Assembly: GCA_030770535.1 (NCBI GenBank) | Contig: JASVEC010000022.1 | Coordinates: 248,001-312,000, forward strand | DNA from: Batkoa obscura | Lineage: Eukaryota; Entomophthoromycota; Entomophthoromycetes; Entomophthorales; Batkoaceae | Reading direction: 5' to 3' | Length of the DNA: 64,000 nucleotides | Shown: one piece after another, positions 1 to 10,412 of the stretch | Layout: each line of letters begins with the position of its first letter | How positions within the stretch are numbered: the stretch's first letter is position 1 | Program-made: the position numbers and the translations under genes | Notes under the pieces: model-generated | Databases searched by the model: none | What the model was told of the DNA's origin: nothing | What the model saw: only the letters and a program-made list of their open reading frames with translations

Positions 1-541
1 ATAACAGAAGATTTAAGGAAAATTTATGCAAATGAAGAGAGTTAGAAGTAAATATCTTCAGTTACAAAAAAGAAAGAAAAAATCAGAATGTAATAAAAAA
101 CTAGAGCTAATGAAAAAGAAAGGGAAAAGATGCAAGTAGTAGAAATGGAACTTAAATCGGAAGAAGATGATACTGTGATAAAACCAAATAAGGAAAATGA
201 AAAGTATGAAATGCAAGTAGGAGAAGTAGAGATTAATTCGGAGGAAAGCGGCTTGTAATGAAACTAATTAAGGAAGAAGTTGAATTAGAAGAAGAAAGGA
301 TTGAAGCACAAATGCTGAAAGAAAGGCAGAGCGGATTAGAGCAAGGGAGTCTTAATCTACAAAATATGGAAAGAAGGGGATCTATGTTAAATCTATGAAC
401 TTATGAGAATAAATTTATGGAAAAGGATACCCTGCTGGAGAAGGAAGAATCGATGCGTTTACAAAAAGGAATGGAAGTCAAAGAGAAAGGGGAAAAATTA
501 CATGAAATATTGAAGGATCCTGAAAATCAAAAACAAATATG
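1..541 (+). pseudogene. Relic of the membrane/coiled-coil gene family (3' part)
   Basis: Purine-rich, Lys/Glu-rich reading frames run from the window edge to a stop near 541, broken by several in-frame stops. The last segment ends EVKEKGEKLHEILKDPENQK, which lines up with the C-termini of the intact family at 28.2-31.7 kb (for example KEIKDRKERLQDMLNDIEKK). This suggests the third exon of a fifth, decayed paralogue about 27 kb away from the cluster. The 5' part lies outside the window, so the break count is uncertain and extra introns cannot be excluded. Confidence 0.45.
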
Positions 542-663
542 AGTAAATTAAATGAAATCACCCATATGGGTATTATTATTAATGTCTTTTTTTTTAATAT
601 ACTAAATATTTTTTCGTAATTTTTGATCTATTCTATAAATTATTGCAAATTGAAAGTATGATA

Positions 664-758
664 TGGGGTGTTTTTTTAGTTTCATTACTTTTTCCATTTT
701 TTAAGCGCTATTTGAGCGGAAAAACTGCTAGTGAAATTCTTAAAAAAATACATCCCCA
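664..758 (+). mobile_element. F1 MITE copy 1
   Basis: Non-autonomous element of about 95 bp: TGGGGTGTTTTT at the left, TTTTTAAGCGCTATTTGAG in the middle and CATCCCCA at the right, flanked by TA on both sides. Plus means the AAGCGCTATTTGAG strand is on top. The following 620 bp to 1379 show no gene. Confidence 0.85.
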
Positions 759-1579
759 TATTTGTTAGTTTTATTTAAGTCCAAAACTACCTCCAATATG
801 GTAATAATACCTTCAATGCTATTGATATTTCACTAAATAAAATACAAATACACGTATCGCCCAACATTTTAACATTTGCTTTACAAATCATTATTATAAA
901 AATCTACAATTCAAATTCTCGAATTCTTTAAAACCATGTACAACCATGCTCTAAGATAACACCTATTAATATAATGAAAATAATACATAACTTCAAAAGA
1001 TTAAAAATAACATAGTAAACAAAATTTGAAAATCGTTTAATTTTCATTAAAAAGCCCTATTAAAAAATGGCCATATTTTCTAATTTTTAAACATCTAGTA
1101 AACAATTTTATTGTATTGTTATCTTGATATCAATAATTTTGATTTCTTATAACGTTTTTAACAAAACTATATTATAGCAATGTTATAATATTAAATTTAA
1201 CTTATTTAAGTTGTTTTATTAATTTTTTATTATAATTTTCCAAGGGTCTATAATGACCAAAAACAAGCTACGTTGAACACTTGACTTAAATATTAATAGA
1301 TTAAATGTAATTGCCATTTGGCTACAATTAAAGTTAAATTTAACAACACAGTTTGAATGAACGTATAATATTTATTAAGAAATTAGAATAGTCAACTATG
1401 AAGTTTTGGATTCTATGACACGATACCTATCAATATATCAAATTCAAAGCATAAATCTAAGTATTATATAATAGTGATAATATCCTTGGGCTAGAAGCGG
1501 CTGATTTTGGTCTATTTTAATCGATTTTATTTATGATTTTAACTTTAAATTTAAGTATCTTATTTTGGATATAAAAATA

Positions 1580-1679
1580 AGGGGATGTGTTTTTGTGTTT
1601 AAGAATTTTACTAACAATTTTTCCACTCAAATAGCGCTTAAAAGATGGAAAAAGTGATAAAGCTAAAAAAACACCCCCA
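1580..1679 (-). mobile_element. F1 MITE copy 2 (left arm only)
   Basis: Full-length F1, flanked by TA on both sides. The other arm of the inverted duplication lacks it near 7280 and has a single TA there, so the insertion is younger than the duplication. Confidence 0.88.
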
Positions 1680-2421
1680 TAATGTTACCAAACTTTATTT
1701 AATTCAATCAAATTTATTAAATTATTAAGTACACTGTACTATAGCCATTAAAATATATGTAACTTTAAAAAATTCATCACATATAGGCTAATCTTTATAA
1801 CTTCCAAATGGACAAATGAATGATAAAGCTATATATACTTATTTAACTTGAATATTTATCTTTTAATTGAAAGTAATTTTTTGTAAACAATTTAATGCAA
1901 ATTGCAGCTAAATTGTATTAGCATCATGTAAAAATTGCTAGATATATCAGTAATAAGTATCAGGCAAAAGTACAATAAGTATTATTAATCTATAATACTA
2001 ATATAGGAACAATTTTTATTAAAAAAACTCAAAAAATACATTAATTTAAATATATTCAGTTAGGGGCAAATTGAGTAACTGTATATCGATAAAGTACAGT
2101 GAGCAGCTGCTTAGGATAATTCTAAAGAACTAATTGATCAAAAATCATATTGCTAAGATAAAAATAAAATTACAACAGGTAAGGAAATTAATAGGGATTA
2201 AAAAGAGGAGCTATGCTAAATTATAACATATACCTTAAAAAACAAAACTACCAGTATTAATATAAATATATTTATTTCTACATTGAAATGATAGCTATTT
2301 AGAAAAATATATTTATTAATTCTTTAATAATTCATATTCATTAGCTAAAGTTATTAAGCTAGAATCCTGTTTATTAATTAGTACTTATCTTGTATATAGT
2401 ACTTAAAATTTTAGAAAAGAG

Positions 2422-2429
2422 TATAAATA
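2422..2429 (+). promoter_or_regulatory. TATA box of the left-arm secreted-protein gene
   Basis: TATAAATA lies 34 bp upstream of the ATG, followed by ACCAAAGG. The other arm has TATATATA at the equivalent position (6371-6378) with the same ACCAAAGG following it, so the core promoter was copied with the gene. Confidence 0.55.
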
Positions 2430-2463
2430 CCAAAGGAAAAAATATCATTAATATTCAAAAAAA

Positions 2464-3582
2464 ATGTTTTTACTTTCATCTCTCCTATTTTTCATCTCTG
2501 CTACTTTAAGTCAAGATCCTCTTGGGTTGACTTACTTGGACAAGACCTGTTACAAAGTTGATTATGATCTAGTTTGGTTCGAAATTGATATATCACCAAA
2601 ATACCAACGTAATTGCCAGCCATTACACCATTGGTTGCCAATAGTAGGAAAAGATAAGCAATCAAAGGAATGGTATAAAGGAAGGAGCTGTCTTCGTGAC
2701 TCTGAAACTTGTAAGGTACATTTAAGACAATATTGTACTGATAATTTCCGTATAAAAACCTCGGATTCGATTGGTGAAATGAGAAAATTAAATATCATGG
2801 AAATTACATCTACAAACAAAGAGAGAGACTATTTATATGTTGCACCTAATATTGGAAGTAAAAATTATGTTTCTGTAGATTTGAGACAAGGTTTAAGATC
2901 GATTTTTATTCCTATGGACAATTTACATCCAGATGATCAAAACTATCGTCAAGTCTTTCAAATTAAAATGACTGAAAGTATAGTTACCAAGATCTTGAAT
3001 AACACTAATTTATATAAAAGAGATGCCCAAACAATTCAATCCAATGATCATGTATTAGGCATTGATAAGATTTGTTTATTGGCTAATGATGTGTTACGAA
3101 CTGCTGCCATGAAGTATGATTTTAGCAGATGCTTTCAACTAATTTCAAACAAGGATACTCAATCTAGCTGTGGTTTTTGGGGTACTGACTACGATAAAGA
3201 TCGTGGTTATTATTGTGGATCAAGTAAATTATCTAATCCTGCTGCTTCTGTAGCTTCATGTCTTCGAAATCTACCTTTAATTAATGCTTCAAAATTTGCT
3301 TATAACAACAAGGCTTTAGATGTTATGAGGACTGCTATAACTGCTGGTCTTTCTGCTGTTCCATATGCAGGATTGATTTTAGCTGCTACTTCTAATGCTA
3401 TTTTAGGTCCTACGGCAGACCAAGAGATCCTTAGGGAGTATAAAGATGCTCAGTTTAATGAAAAATTGATTGTCCTTAATGGGGTTCGTAATCAAGTTTT
3501 AAAAGAAAGCGGTAATCTTGCGAAAGGATATATCAAAGATAATTTCAGTGATATTATCAAATCTATTAAAAAGATATTATAA
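2464..3582 (+). CDS. Secreted protein of unknown function, 372 aa (copy 1)
   Basis: I do not recognise the family. The single uninterrupted frame begins with a clear signal peptide (MFLLSSLLFFISATLS, cleavage likely near residue 16-18). The mature part is Cys-rich in its first 100 residues, with cysteines in contexts such as KTCYK, RNCQP, GRSCLRD and QYCTD, and again around residues 205-270. This pattern suggests disulphides in an extracellular protein. A KR dibasic site (NLYKRDAQT) near residue 186 could be processed. A Gly/Ala-rich hydrophobic stretch (TAGLSAVPYAGLILAATS) around residues 294-311 precedes a charged amphipathic C-terminus. There are no introns. A TATA box lies 34 bp before the ATG and AATAAA follows the stop. 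A near-identical inverted copy lies at 5218-6336. The gene call is strong; the function is unknown. Confidence 0.85.
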   Translation: MFLLSSLLFFISATLSQDPLGLTYLDKTCYKVDYDLVWFEIDISPKYQRNCQPLHHWLPIVGKDKQSKEWYKGRSCLRDSETCKVHLRQYCTDNFRIKTSDSIGEMRKLNIMEITSTNKERDYLYVAPNIGSKNYVSVDLRQGLRSIFIPMDNLHPDDQNYRQVFQIKMTESIVTKILNNTNLYKRDAQTIQSNDHVLGIDKICLLANDVLRTAAMKYDFSRCFQLISNKDTQSSCGFWGTDYDKDRGYYCGSSKLSNPAASVASCLRNLPLINASKFAYNNKALDVMRTAITAGLSAVPYAGLILAATSNAILGPTADQEILREYKDAQFNEKLIVLNGVRNQVLKESGNLAKGYIKDNFSDIIKSIKKIL

Positions 3583-3688
3583 CCCTAGATTTTTAAATAA
3601 ACATACACTATTAGATTATTACATATTGTTATTGTTTTATTACACATATTATTTTTTATGGTTTACGCACTTTCATTAAAAAAAAGAA

Positions 3689-3754
3689 TGGATATGTGTT
3701 TTTTTGTTTAAGAATTTTACTAGCAGTCTTTCCGCTCAAATAGCGCTTAAAAAA
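3689..3754 (-). mobile_element. F1 MITE copy 3 (truncated)
   Basis: Contains the CATCCCCA-end half and the core CTCAAATAGCGCTTAAAA of F1, then stops. The opposite terminus is missing. Confidence 0.75.
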
Positions 3755-4067
3755 CATTCTTAAGCATTTTCAAGTAAATCAAGACTAACTTTTTCAGACC
3801 TACATATATATTTTCAAACTTTTCAAGCAAATGAATAGCAAATATTTTATTTGAAAATGTTCACTTTTCTATGGCAATGTATAAATCATGAACAAAAATA
3901 GTGTATTTAAAACTTGTTTTATTTTATTAAAGCAAATGTGAAATAAGTTAATAAATAAAGTTACTGATTTTGATTAAAGTTAGGATAAAACTACTTTAGC
4001 TAATTATATAACTTTATTTTAATAATAATTAGCTTGCACAAAAAATAAACATTAATTTGTTAATATA

Positions 4068-4168
4068 TGGAGATGTATTTTTATGTTTAACAATTTTACT
4101 AACAATTTTTCCACTCAAATAGCGCTTAAAAGATGGAAAAAGTGACGAAGCCAAAAAAAACACCCCCG
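4068..4168 (-). mobile_element. F1 MITE copy 4
   Basis: Full-length copy (TGGAGATG...CACCCCCG), with TA on both flanks. Confidence 0.85.
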
Positions 4169-4391
4169 TATAATTGCAAAAAACTACTTAACCCTAACTT
4201 TAATCTTAGTCCTAACTTTTACTTTAAATATTAATAATAATAAAATTTTATTTATTAAATTAAAATAAATCAGAATTACTGAATTTTGAATTTTTTAAAC
4301 TCTGGTTTATTGTTTTATTATGATTATTAACTATAATAACAATGTTTAAATTTTTTATATAAAATTATTTATATTTAAAAATATATACAAT

Positions 4392-4937
4392 TTGTAAAAG
4401 TTGATAGCCAGTGATTGGAGTTAAAAGCAGTTCTTGCTTGATTAACTTACCTTGAGTCGAAAGGTCTTAGTTTATGTAACTAAGATAGACTTAAATTAGT
4501 AGGGATAGTGCGTAATAGGCTACGAACTATGTAAAACAAATAGAATAGAAAATACTACTATAAAATCTACGTAAAATACTATAAGACTTAGTGGCTTTAT
4601 TAATGGTGCGATGTTAGGGAATGATTCAATTAAAAAGCCTCGAGCTATCATGTTGAAAATTTTGTTTTATACTCCAACTAAGTGGCTATATATAAGGAAC
4701 ATGATAAAAGTTATTCCTTATTATAGTTGCCAAGTATGGGCATTAAAACGTGAACAATAAGTTCTTCATGATTAGGCGGTAGGAATTCTCACAGAAAATC
4801 TAAATAAGAAACTTTGGATTGATTGTATCATATGAATCACGGTCAAATTGAATACGAGACTACAACTAGTTTTGTGAAAAAGTTAAATGGTTATTATGTT
4901 ATAATTAATCCAAGAGTTCACAAAACAATATTTTACA
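4392..4937 (+). mobile_element. F3 repeat, copy a (TG...CA type)
   Basis: Diverged 546-bp copy of F3. It carries the family landmarks GGAGTTAAAAGCAGTTC, CTTAGTTTATGTAACTAAG, AAAAAGCCTCGAG and GGCTATATATAAGGAAC in order, and ends CAATATTTTACA. It is longer than the 464-bp copies because of internal length differences. It reads as a solo-LTR-like or non-autonomous fossil. Confidence 0.6.
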
Positions 4938-5217
4938 AGCAGATCTTTATTGTTGAGTTTAAAAATAAGTATAAATATTTTGCGTATAATTTTAATAACC
5001 AATTTTCTTACAACTTGCCTTTCATAAAAAATGATTTGGATTAATATTAAAAACTATTGAATTAAAAGGCATTTATACTTACAGTTTTTTGTGTATGCTT
5101 GATTATACATAATTTCATATTTACTTTAATAGAATAAAACAGATTTTTTAAGATCCACGATAAAACAATAAAAACATGTAATAATCTAATAGTGTATGTT
5201 TATTTAAAAATCTAGGG

Positions 5218-6336
5218 TTATAATATCTTTTTAACAGCGTTGATAATATCACTGAAATTATCTTTGATATATCCTTTCGCAAGTTCACCGCTTTCTTTTA
5301 AAACTTGTTTACGAACCCCATTAAGGACAATCAATTTTTCATTAAACTGAGCATCTTTATACTCCCTAAGGATCTCTTGGTCTGCCGTAGGACCTAAAAT
5401 AGCATTAGAAGTAGCAGCTAAAATCAATCCTGCATATGGAACAGCAGAAAGACCAGCAGTTATAGCAGTCCTCATAACATCTAAAGCCTTGTTGTTATAA
5501 GCAAATTTTGAAGCATTAATTAAAGGTAGATTTCGAAGACATGAAGCTACAGAAGCAGCAGGATTAGATAATTTACTTGATCCACAATAATAACCACGAT
5601 CTTTATCGTAGTCAGTACCCCAAAAACCACAGCTAGATTGAGTATCCTTGTTTGAAATTAGTTGAAAGCATCTGCTAAAATCATACTTCATGGCAGCAGT
5701 TCGTAACACATCATTAGCCAATAAACAAATCTTATCAATGCCTAATACATGATCATTGGATTGAATTGTTTGGGCATCTCTTTTATATAAATTAGTGTTA
5801 TTCAAGATCTTGGTAACTATACTTTCAGTCATTTTAATTTGAAAGACTTGACGATAGTTTTGATCATCTGGATGTAAATTGTCCATAGGAATAAAAATCG
5901 ATCTTAAACCTTGTCTCAAATCTACAGAAACATAATTTTTACTTCCAATATTAGGTGCAACATATAAATAGTCTCTCTCTTTGTTTGTAGATGTAATTTC
6001 CATGATATTTAATTTTCTCATTTCACCAATCGAATCCGAGGTTTTTATACGGAAATTATCAGTACAATACTGTCTTGAAAATGTATCACAAGTTTTAGAG
6101 TCACGAAGACAGCTCTTTCCTTCATACCATTCCTTTGATTGCTTATCTTTCCCTACTATTGGCAACCAATGGTGTAATGGTTGGCAATTACGTTGGTATT
6201 TTGGTGATATATCAATTTCGAACCAAACTAGATCATAATCAACTTTGTAACAGGTCTTGTCCAAGTAAGTCAACCCAAGAGGATCTTGACTTAAAGTAGC
6301 AGAGATGAAAAATAGGAGAGATGAAAGTAAAAACAT
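5218..6336 (-). CDS. Secreted protein of unknown function, 372 aa (copy 2)
   Basis: Inverted twin of the gene at 2464-3582, intact and the same length, with the same signal peptide and cysteines. The roughly 250 residues in the middle are identical to copy 1. Differences cluster in two patches: residues about 72-87 (EGKSCLRDSKTCDTFSRQ here, KGRSCLRDSETCKVHLRQ in copy 1) and the last 30 residues (KQ, GEL and NAV here; NQ, GNL and KSI in copy 1). Its promoter has TATATATA about 34 bp before the ATG. The two genes converge, 1.6 kb apart at their 3' ends. Function unknown; the gene call is strong. Confidence 0.85.
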   Translation of the reverse strand: MFLLSSLLFFISATLSQDPLGLTYLDKTCYKVDYDLVWFEIDISPKYQRNCQPLHHWLPIVGKDKQSKEWYEGKSCLRDSKTCDTFSRQYCTDNFRIKTSDSIGEMRKLNIMEITSTNKERDYLYVAPNIGSKNYVSVDLRQGLRSIFIPMDNLHPDDQNYRQVFQIKMTESIVTKILNNTNLYKRDAQTIQSNDHVLGIDKICLLANDVLRTAAMKYDFSRCFQLISNKDTQSSCGFWGTDYDKDRGYYCGSSKLSNPAASVASCLRNLPLINASKFAYNNKALDVMRTAITAGLSAVPYAGLILAATSNAILGPTADQEILREYKDAQFNEKLIVLNGVRKQVLKESGELAKGYIKDNFSDIINAVKKIL

Positions 6337-6592
6337 TTTTTTTGAATATTAATGATATTTTTTCCTTTGGTATATATAAGTTTTTTTAATATTTTAAGTA
6401 CTATATACAAGATAAGTACTAATTAATAAACAGGATTCTAGCTTAATAACTTTAGCTAATGAATATGAATTAGTAAAGAATTAATAGACAGGATTCTTTT
6501 AAAACGGATACCATTGTAACATAAGCATAAAGTAATTTATATTAGTATTAGGAATTGCGTTTTATAAAGTTATATGTTACAAAAATAGCATA

Positions 6593-6693
6593 TGGTGATG
6601 TATTTTTTTATTTAAGAATTTTACTAACAATCTTTCCACTGAAATAGCACTTAAAAAATGGAAAAAATAATGAAGCCAAAAAAAACACCCCCA
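6593..6693 (-). mobile_element. F1 MITE copy 5 (right arm only)
   Basis: Full length (TGGTGATG...CACCCCCA), TA on both sides. The left arm has an unoccupied TATGCTA site near 2210. Confidence 0.85.
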
Positions 6694-7055
6694 TATTTTC
6701 TATTTTTAACCTTCGTTAATTTTCTTACCCTGTTGCAATTTACTAATTCTATTCTTTGTGATTTTAGTTTAAAACAATTGGTTCTTCAATATCATGCTAA
6801 ACTGTTCACTGTACTTTAAAGCTAAACAGTTACTCAATTTGCGGCTAATTGAATATATTTAAAGTAACATATTGAGTTTTTTTTAATAAGAATTACCTCT
6901 ATGTTAATTTGTCATATTAATATTATCTACTAGAGTTGCTTATGATACTTATTACCAAAATATGTAATCGATTTCAATGAAGTTCTTGAATACAATGTAG
7001 CTACTATTTACGCTAAATTATTTACAAAAGTTACTTTCTAATATAAATATTCATA

Positions 7056-7156
7056 TGAGGGTGTTTTTTTTGGTTTCATCACTTTTTCCATTTTTTAAGC
7101 GCTATTTGAGTAGAATGATTGCTAGTAAAATTCTTAAACAAAAAAATACATCCCCA
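7056..7156 (+). mobile_element. F1 MITE copy 6 (right arm only)
   Basis: Full length (TGAGGGTG...CATCCCCA), TA on both sides. The matching left-arm site near 1850 is unoccupied but has lost a few bases. Confidence 0.85.
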
Positions 7157-7438
7157 TATTTAAGTTAAACGTATATAGCTTTATTATCTATTTATTCATT
7201 TGAAAGTTAGAAAGGTTACGTATCATTATAACAATTATAGTGCAACATATTTGATGATTTAGTAAATTTAATTAGATTGAATAATAAAGCTTGGCAATGT
7301 TATTATTGATCAAAAAAAGATTCATAAATTTGAAGTTATATTTATAAAATTTATTAAGATAGACTAAAATTAGCCGCTTCTAGTCTAAGGATATCATTAT
7401 TATTATATAATACCAAAATTGATACCTAGAATTCCATA

Positions 7439-7536
7439 TGGGGATGTATTTTGTGTTTAAGAATTTTACTAGCAATCATTCTACTCAAATAGCGCTTAAA
7501 AAATGGAAAAAGTGATGAACCAAAAAAGACACCCCA
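7439..7536 (-). mobile_element. F1 MITE copy 7 (right arm only)
   Basis: Full length, TA on both sides. The left arm at about 1426-1440 reads CAATATATCAAATTC uninterrupted, with a single TA where this copy sits. This is direct evidence for a 2-bp TA target duplication. Confidence 0.9.
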
Positions 7537-7603
7537 TATATTGATAGGTATCGCATTCTAAGACCCAAAATTTTATATCTGACTTTTCTAATTCGCTAAT
7601 AAA

Positions 7604-7702
7604 TGGGGGTGTTTTTTTGGCTTCATTATTTTTTCCGTTTTTTAAGTGCTATTTCAGTGGAAAGATTGTTGGTAAAATTCTTAAACAAAAAAATACATCA
7701 TG
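7604..7702 (+). mobile_element. F1 MITE copy 8, fused to an F2 remnant
   Basis: F1 with an intact left end (TGGGGGTG). Its right end fades after AATACATC and passes straight into F2 internal sequence, so it forms the left end of a composite with the F2 remnant at 7703-9027. Confidence 0.75.
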
Positions 7703-8412
7703 TTTTATTTAAGTCTAAGATTATTATACAACTTTTATTATTTAATTTTTTGATAGTTTCATTGAATATATTTTTTTGAGTATTAACATAAAATTTATGT
7801 AATTTATATAACCTTTTTTCTCTATTAAAGGATCCTTGTATCTGTGTTTTATTTTTTATTACTGTATTTATTTTATTTTCAAATAACTTTTTTCTAACTT
7901 GTATACTGGGCGCATATATTACATAAATCTGTTTTTGCTGGATTTTTAAAATTATTTGGTATATATTGTATAATAATTTTAATTTGATCATCTTTAATTT
8001 TTTTTGTATTTTTAATAATAGGTTTTAATATTGATATTTTATTGTTGTTAATCATTTTTGAATAATCATATTGATTTCTACTTATATTAAATCCAAAACT
8101 TTTACATTCATCAAAAGAATATACTGAAGCTATAGTTGATAATAATGCTACTTGTTGGTTTTTATTTCCTGTTTCCCTTAAAGCACTAATTTTATACATT
8201 GCTTGGTTAAGTTTATTATTGTTAATAGTAAAATTTAATAACATTTCTTCTCTTTTTTTTGTTTTATTATAAAATTCCATAAACTCTGGGTTATTGTGAA
8301 TAGTTGTTAGAATTGATGTAAATGAATTACAATATTTGTATAATGTGCTTCTCCCTATTGTATTAAAATTTTTAGAAATTACATTTCGAAGTTTAGTTAT
8401 AAAAGCTTGCAT
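7703..8412 (-). pseudogene. Transposase fragment of the truncated F2
   Basis: The frame starts at 8412 (MQAFITKLRNVISKNF) and is close to the frame starting at 60040. A Cys pair (TDLCNICAQY) follows at about residue 165, typical of a zinc-binding element before a DDE core. The reading frame then shifts, continues into a Lys/Asn-rich segment (IFNETIKKLNNKSCIIILDL) and is cut off at the F1 junction. It cannot make an active enzyme. Confidence 0.7.
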
Positions 8413-8501
8413 TTTGTTTTTATTTTAATAAAAAATAAAGCCAAATAGTTACATATTATATATCATATATCTATTGAACATTTAATAAAAAAATAAAACA
8501 C

Positions 8502-8858
8502 TGTGAAATATCGTTTCATCAGCTCTATGATTGATTATCGCATAATAATCACTTAACTTGTTTACAAAACTAGTTGGAGTATAAAAGAGATCCTCCAATA
8601 TAATAGCTCGAGGCTTTTTAATTGAATTGTTCCCTAATATTGTACTTTTAATAAAGCCACTAAGTCTTATAGTATTTTACGTAGGTTTTACAGTAGTATT
8701 GTCTATTCTATTTGTTTTACATAGTTCGTAGCCTATTACGCACTATCCCTACTAATTTAAGTCTATCTTAGTTACATAAACTAAGACCTCTCAACTCAAG
8801 GCTGGTTAATCAAAAAGGAACTGCTTTTAACTCCAATCACTGAGTACCAACTTTCACA
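8502..8858 (-). mobile_element. F3 repeat, copy b (357 bp, inside F2)
   Basis: TGTGAAAT...CTTTCACA, 357 bp, inserted between the transposase start and the right terminus of F2. The F2 at 57421-60659 carries the same 357-bp copy at the same place, so this insertion is older than the spread of this F2 version. Confidence 0.8.
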
Positions 8859-9027
8859 AACATATAATTAAAAAAACAAAATAAATAAAATAAGTCTTTT
8901 AAGTTAAATTTTTATACTTAATTAAGCTTTTTAAATTTAGCTAATCATACATTAAAGACTTACAAATTTAAAAACTTAAAATTTGTATTAATTTTTAATT
9001 AAATTCTGAAACCAATTCGGACACCCC

Positions 9028-10412
9028 CATATATTTATTTTAGTTTTTAATAGCATAGTTAACTTAAAACTTAAATATAATAAAATATAAGTTAATTTAT
9101 ACTGATTTTTATAATTTTACTATCATTAATTATTTTTTTATAAAATTTTAAAATTTTAAAATGTTTTTTTAAATTATATAAAAACTGGTTATATCTTATT
9201 ATATAAAAATATTCGCTTTTTGCTTAATTTTTAAATGATTTATATTAAGACGTTTTTTTGTTTAGTTTTATTTTTTTTTAAATTATCTATAATGATCAAT
9301 TAAATTTTTATTTTCAGACAAAAGAAACAATAGTTTTATAAACAAAAAAACATTTTAAAAGCAGTCAAGAGCTTACTAAAGAGAAACCTAGCAAAGCTTT
9401 AATATTTAGGGATGTATTTTTATATTACCTTGTCTTAGTAATTTTTAAAACAGCTAATACATGAAAAGAACTGTACCTTAGGTTTAAATTTATCTATTTA
9501 TAAATCAACTTGTCTTTTTATTCCTTCAACTTTTCAACTTCAACCACTGTCTAATGTTTTTTTTTGCTTGAAAAAAATCAACTTGCTTGACAGAGGGTAA
9601 AATATTATAATGAAGACGTTCTTATTTTTTTCATAAGCTACAAATTAAATTATATGATTTTAGATCGATATTCTATTAATTTGTATTTTTATTAAACAAA
9701 AACCATAAAGCATAACCCACAAAACCATGAAATAAAACATTAGCAAACTAAAAGCATTATTGTGAAAGTTTTTTTCATGAGTTTAAGCAAAATAACCAAA
9801 TTTGCACCATTTATTTGCATTTATTGGAAAAAATACCAAGTGATTAAACAACTAAAGAATATCCCCTTATTTCTATTATCTTAATTGTAAATTTAATAAA
9901 ATTGGTAGCTATTACAAAAGCTGATGGTTTGACTATTGAAATCAAGGTAGACAAATATTAGTTTTTAAATATAAACAACAGTCAATATATAAACTATTAA
10001 TAAATAAAACTGAGTACAAATTTTAATAAAAGCGTTAAATAGCTAATTTACATTAAATTAAATTGCGGATAAATTGGTGGGAATTTACTAAATATACAAT
10101 CTCTTAATTTGTTTAAACTTCTCGGTTTAAAACTTCTTTTTTAGGCAACTCGGGCTTCCTTAAATTTTATATTAATGTTTGAAAATTTAACCCTTGATTA
10201 GAAGTGACTATAAAGAAATCTTATAATTTCAAAAAAAATATAGTTTAGCGAAGTAAACAAAGTAAACAGCATAGCTATAAAAAATAATGAAAAAAGTAAT
10301 TACTATATTGGAAACAAAAGATAAGAAGTTTAAGAAGTTTTTGCTTAAGAATAAACAATTTTTTATTTAATTCAAATTAAAAAAATACTTGAGATACTCC
10401 ACCTGCTTCGCC
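9028..10412. other. Intergenic, AT-rich; upstream part duplicated with a receptor gene
   Basis: No gene is seen. From about 9960 on, the sequence resembles 16470-16920 upstream of the third receptor gene (shared block TTAAATTGCGGATAAA at about 10056 and 16564), so the receptor duplication carried several hundred bases of 5' flank. A short AGGGATGTATTTTTAT near 9410 may be a fragment of an F1 end. Confidence 0.55.

Larger units (their letters stand above)
1380..3640 (+). repeat. Left arm of a large inverted duplication
   Basis: Matches the reverse complement of about 5160-7601. Matching landmarks include the secreted-protein gene with its promoter and 3' flank, the ACCTATCAATAT block near 1425 (7549 in the other arm), the GAAGCGGCT block near 1495 (7375) and the CAAATTGAGTAACTGT block near 2070 (6835). 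The arms are near identical through the gene and clearly diverged outside it. They also differ by private F1 insertions. The outer boundary is approximate, because the other arm is interrupted there by a transposon. Confidence 0.8.
3583..5217. other. Spacer between the two inverted gene copies
   Basis: Non-coding AT-rich spacer at the centre of the inverted duplication. About 60-80 bp next to each gene belong to the arms. The rest holds a truncated F1 (3689-3754), a full F1 (4068-4168) and an F3 repeat (4392-4937). A 73-codon frame at 4823-5044 overlaps the F3 end and has no other support. No gene is seen. Confidence 0.7.
5160..7601 (-). repeat. Right arm of the large inverted duplication
   Basis: Reverse-complement counterpart of 1380-3640. 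It contains the second secreted-protein gene and three F1 copies (6593, 7056, 7439) that are absent from the left arm. The left arm shows the unoccupied sites. At 7604 the arm meets an F1/F2 composite, so its true outer end may resume after 9027. Confidence 0.78.
7703..9027 (-). mobile_element. Left-deleted F2 DNA transposon
   Basis: Corresponds to the right 1.5 kb of the 3.24-kb F2 at 57421-60659. It ends with the F2 terminus (reverse complement TGGGGGTGTCCGAATTGG...) followed by TA. It holds the N-terminal part of the transposase gene (to 8412, minus strand) and an F3 repeat at exactly the position seen in the larger copy. The F2 left end and the catalytic part of the transposase are absent. 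A subterminal stretch of about 170 bp (8859-9027) is shared with 60490-60659. Confidence 0.85.

Noticed and set aside
2562-2819. Minus-strand 85-codon frame inside the secreted-protein gene, with a counterpart at 5981-6238
   Set aside because: Present in both copies only because the sense gene is conserved; no start context, no homology, fully antisense.
7604-9027. Treating the 7.6-9.0 kb element as part of the inverted duplication
   Set aside because: It has no counterpart in the left arm and is bounded by F1 and F2 termini, so it is an insertion at or after the arm end.
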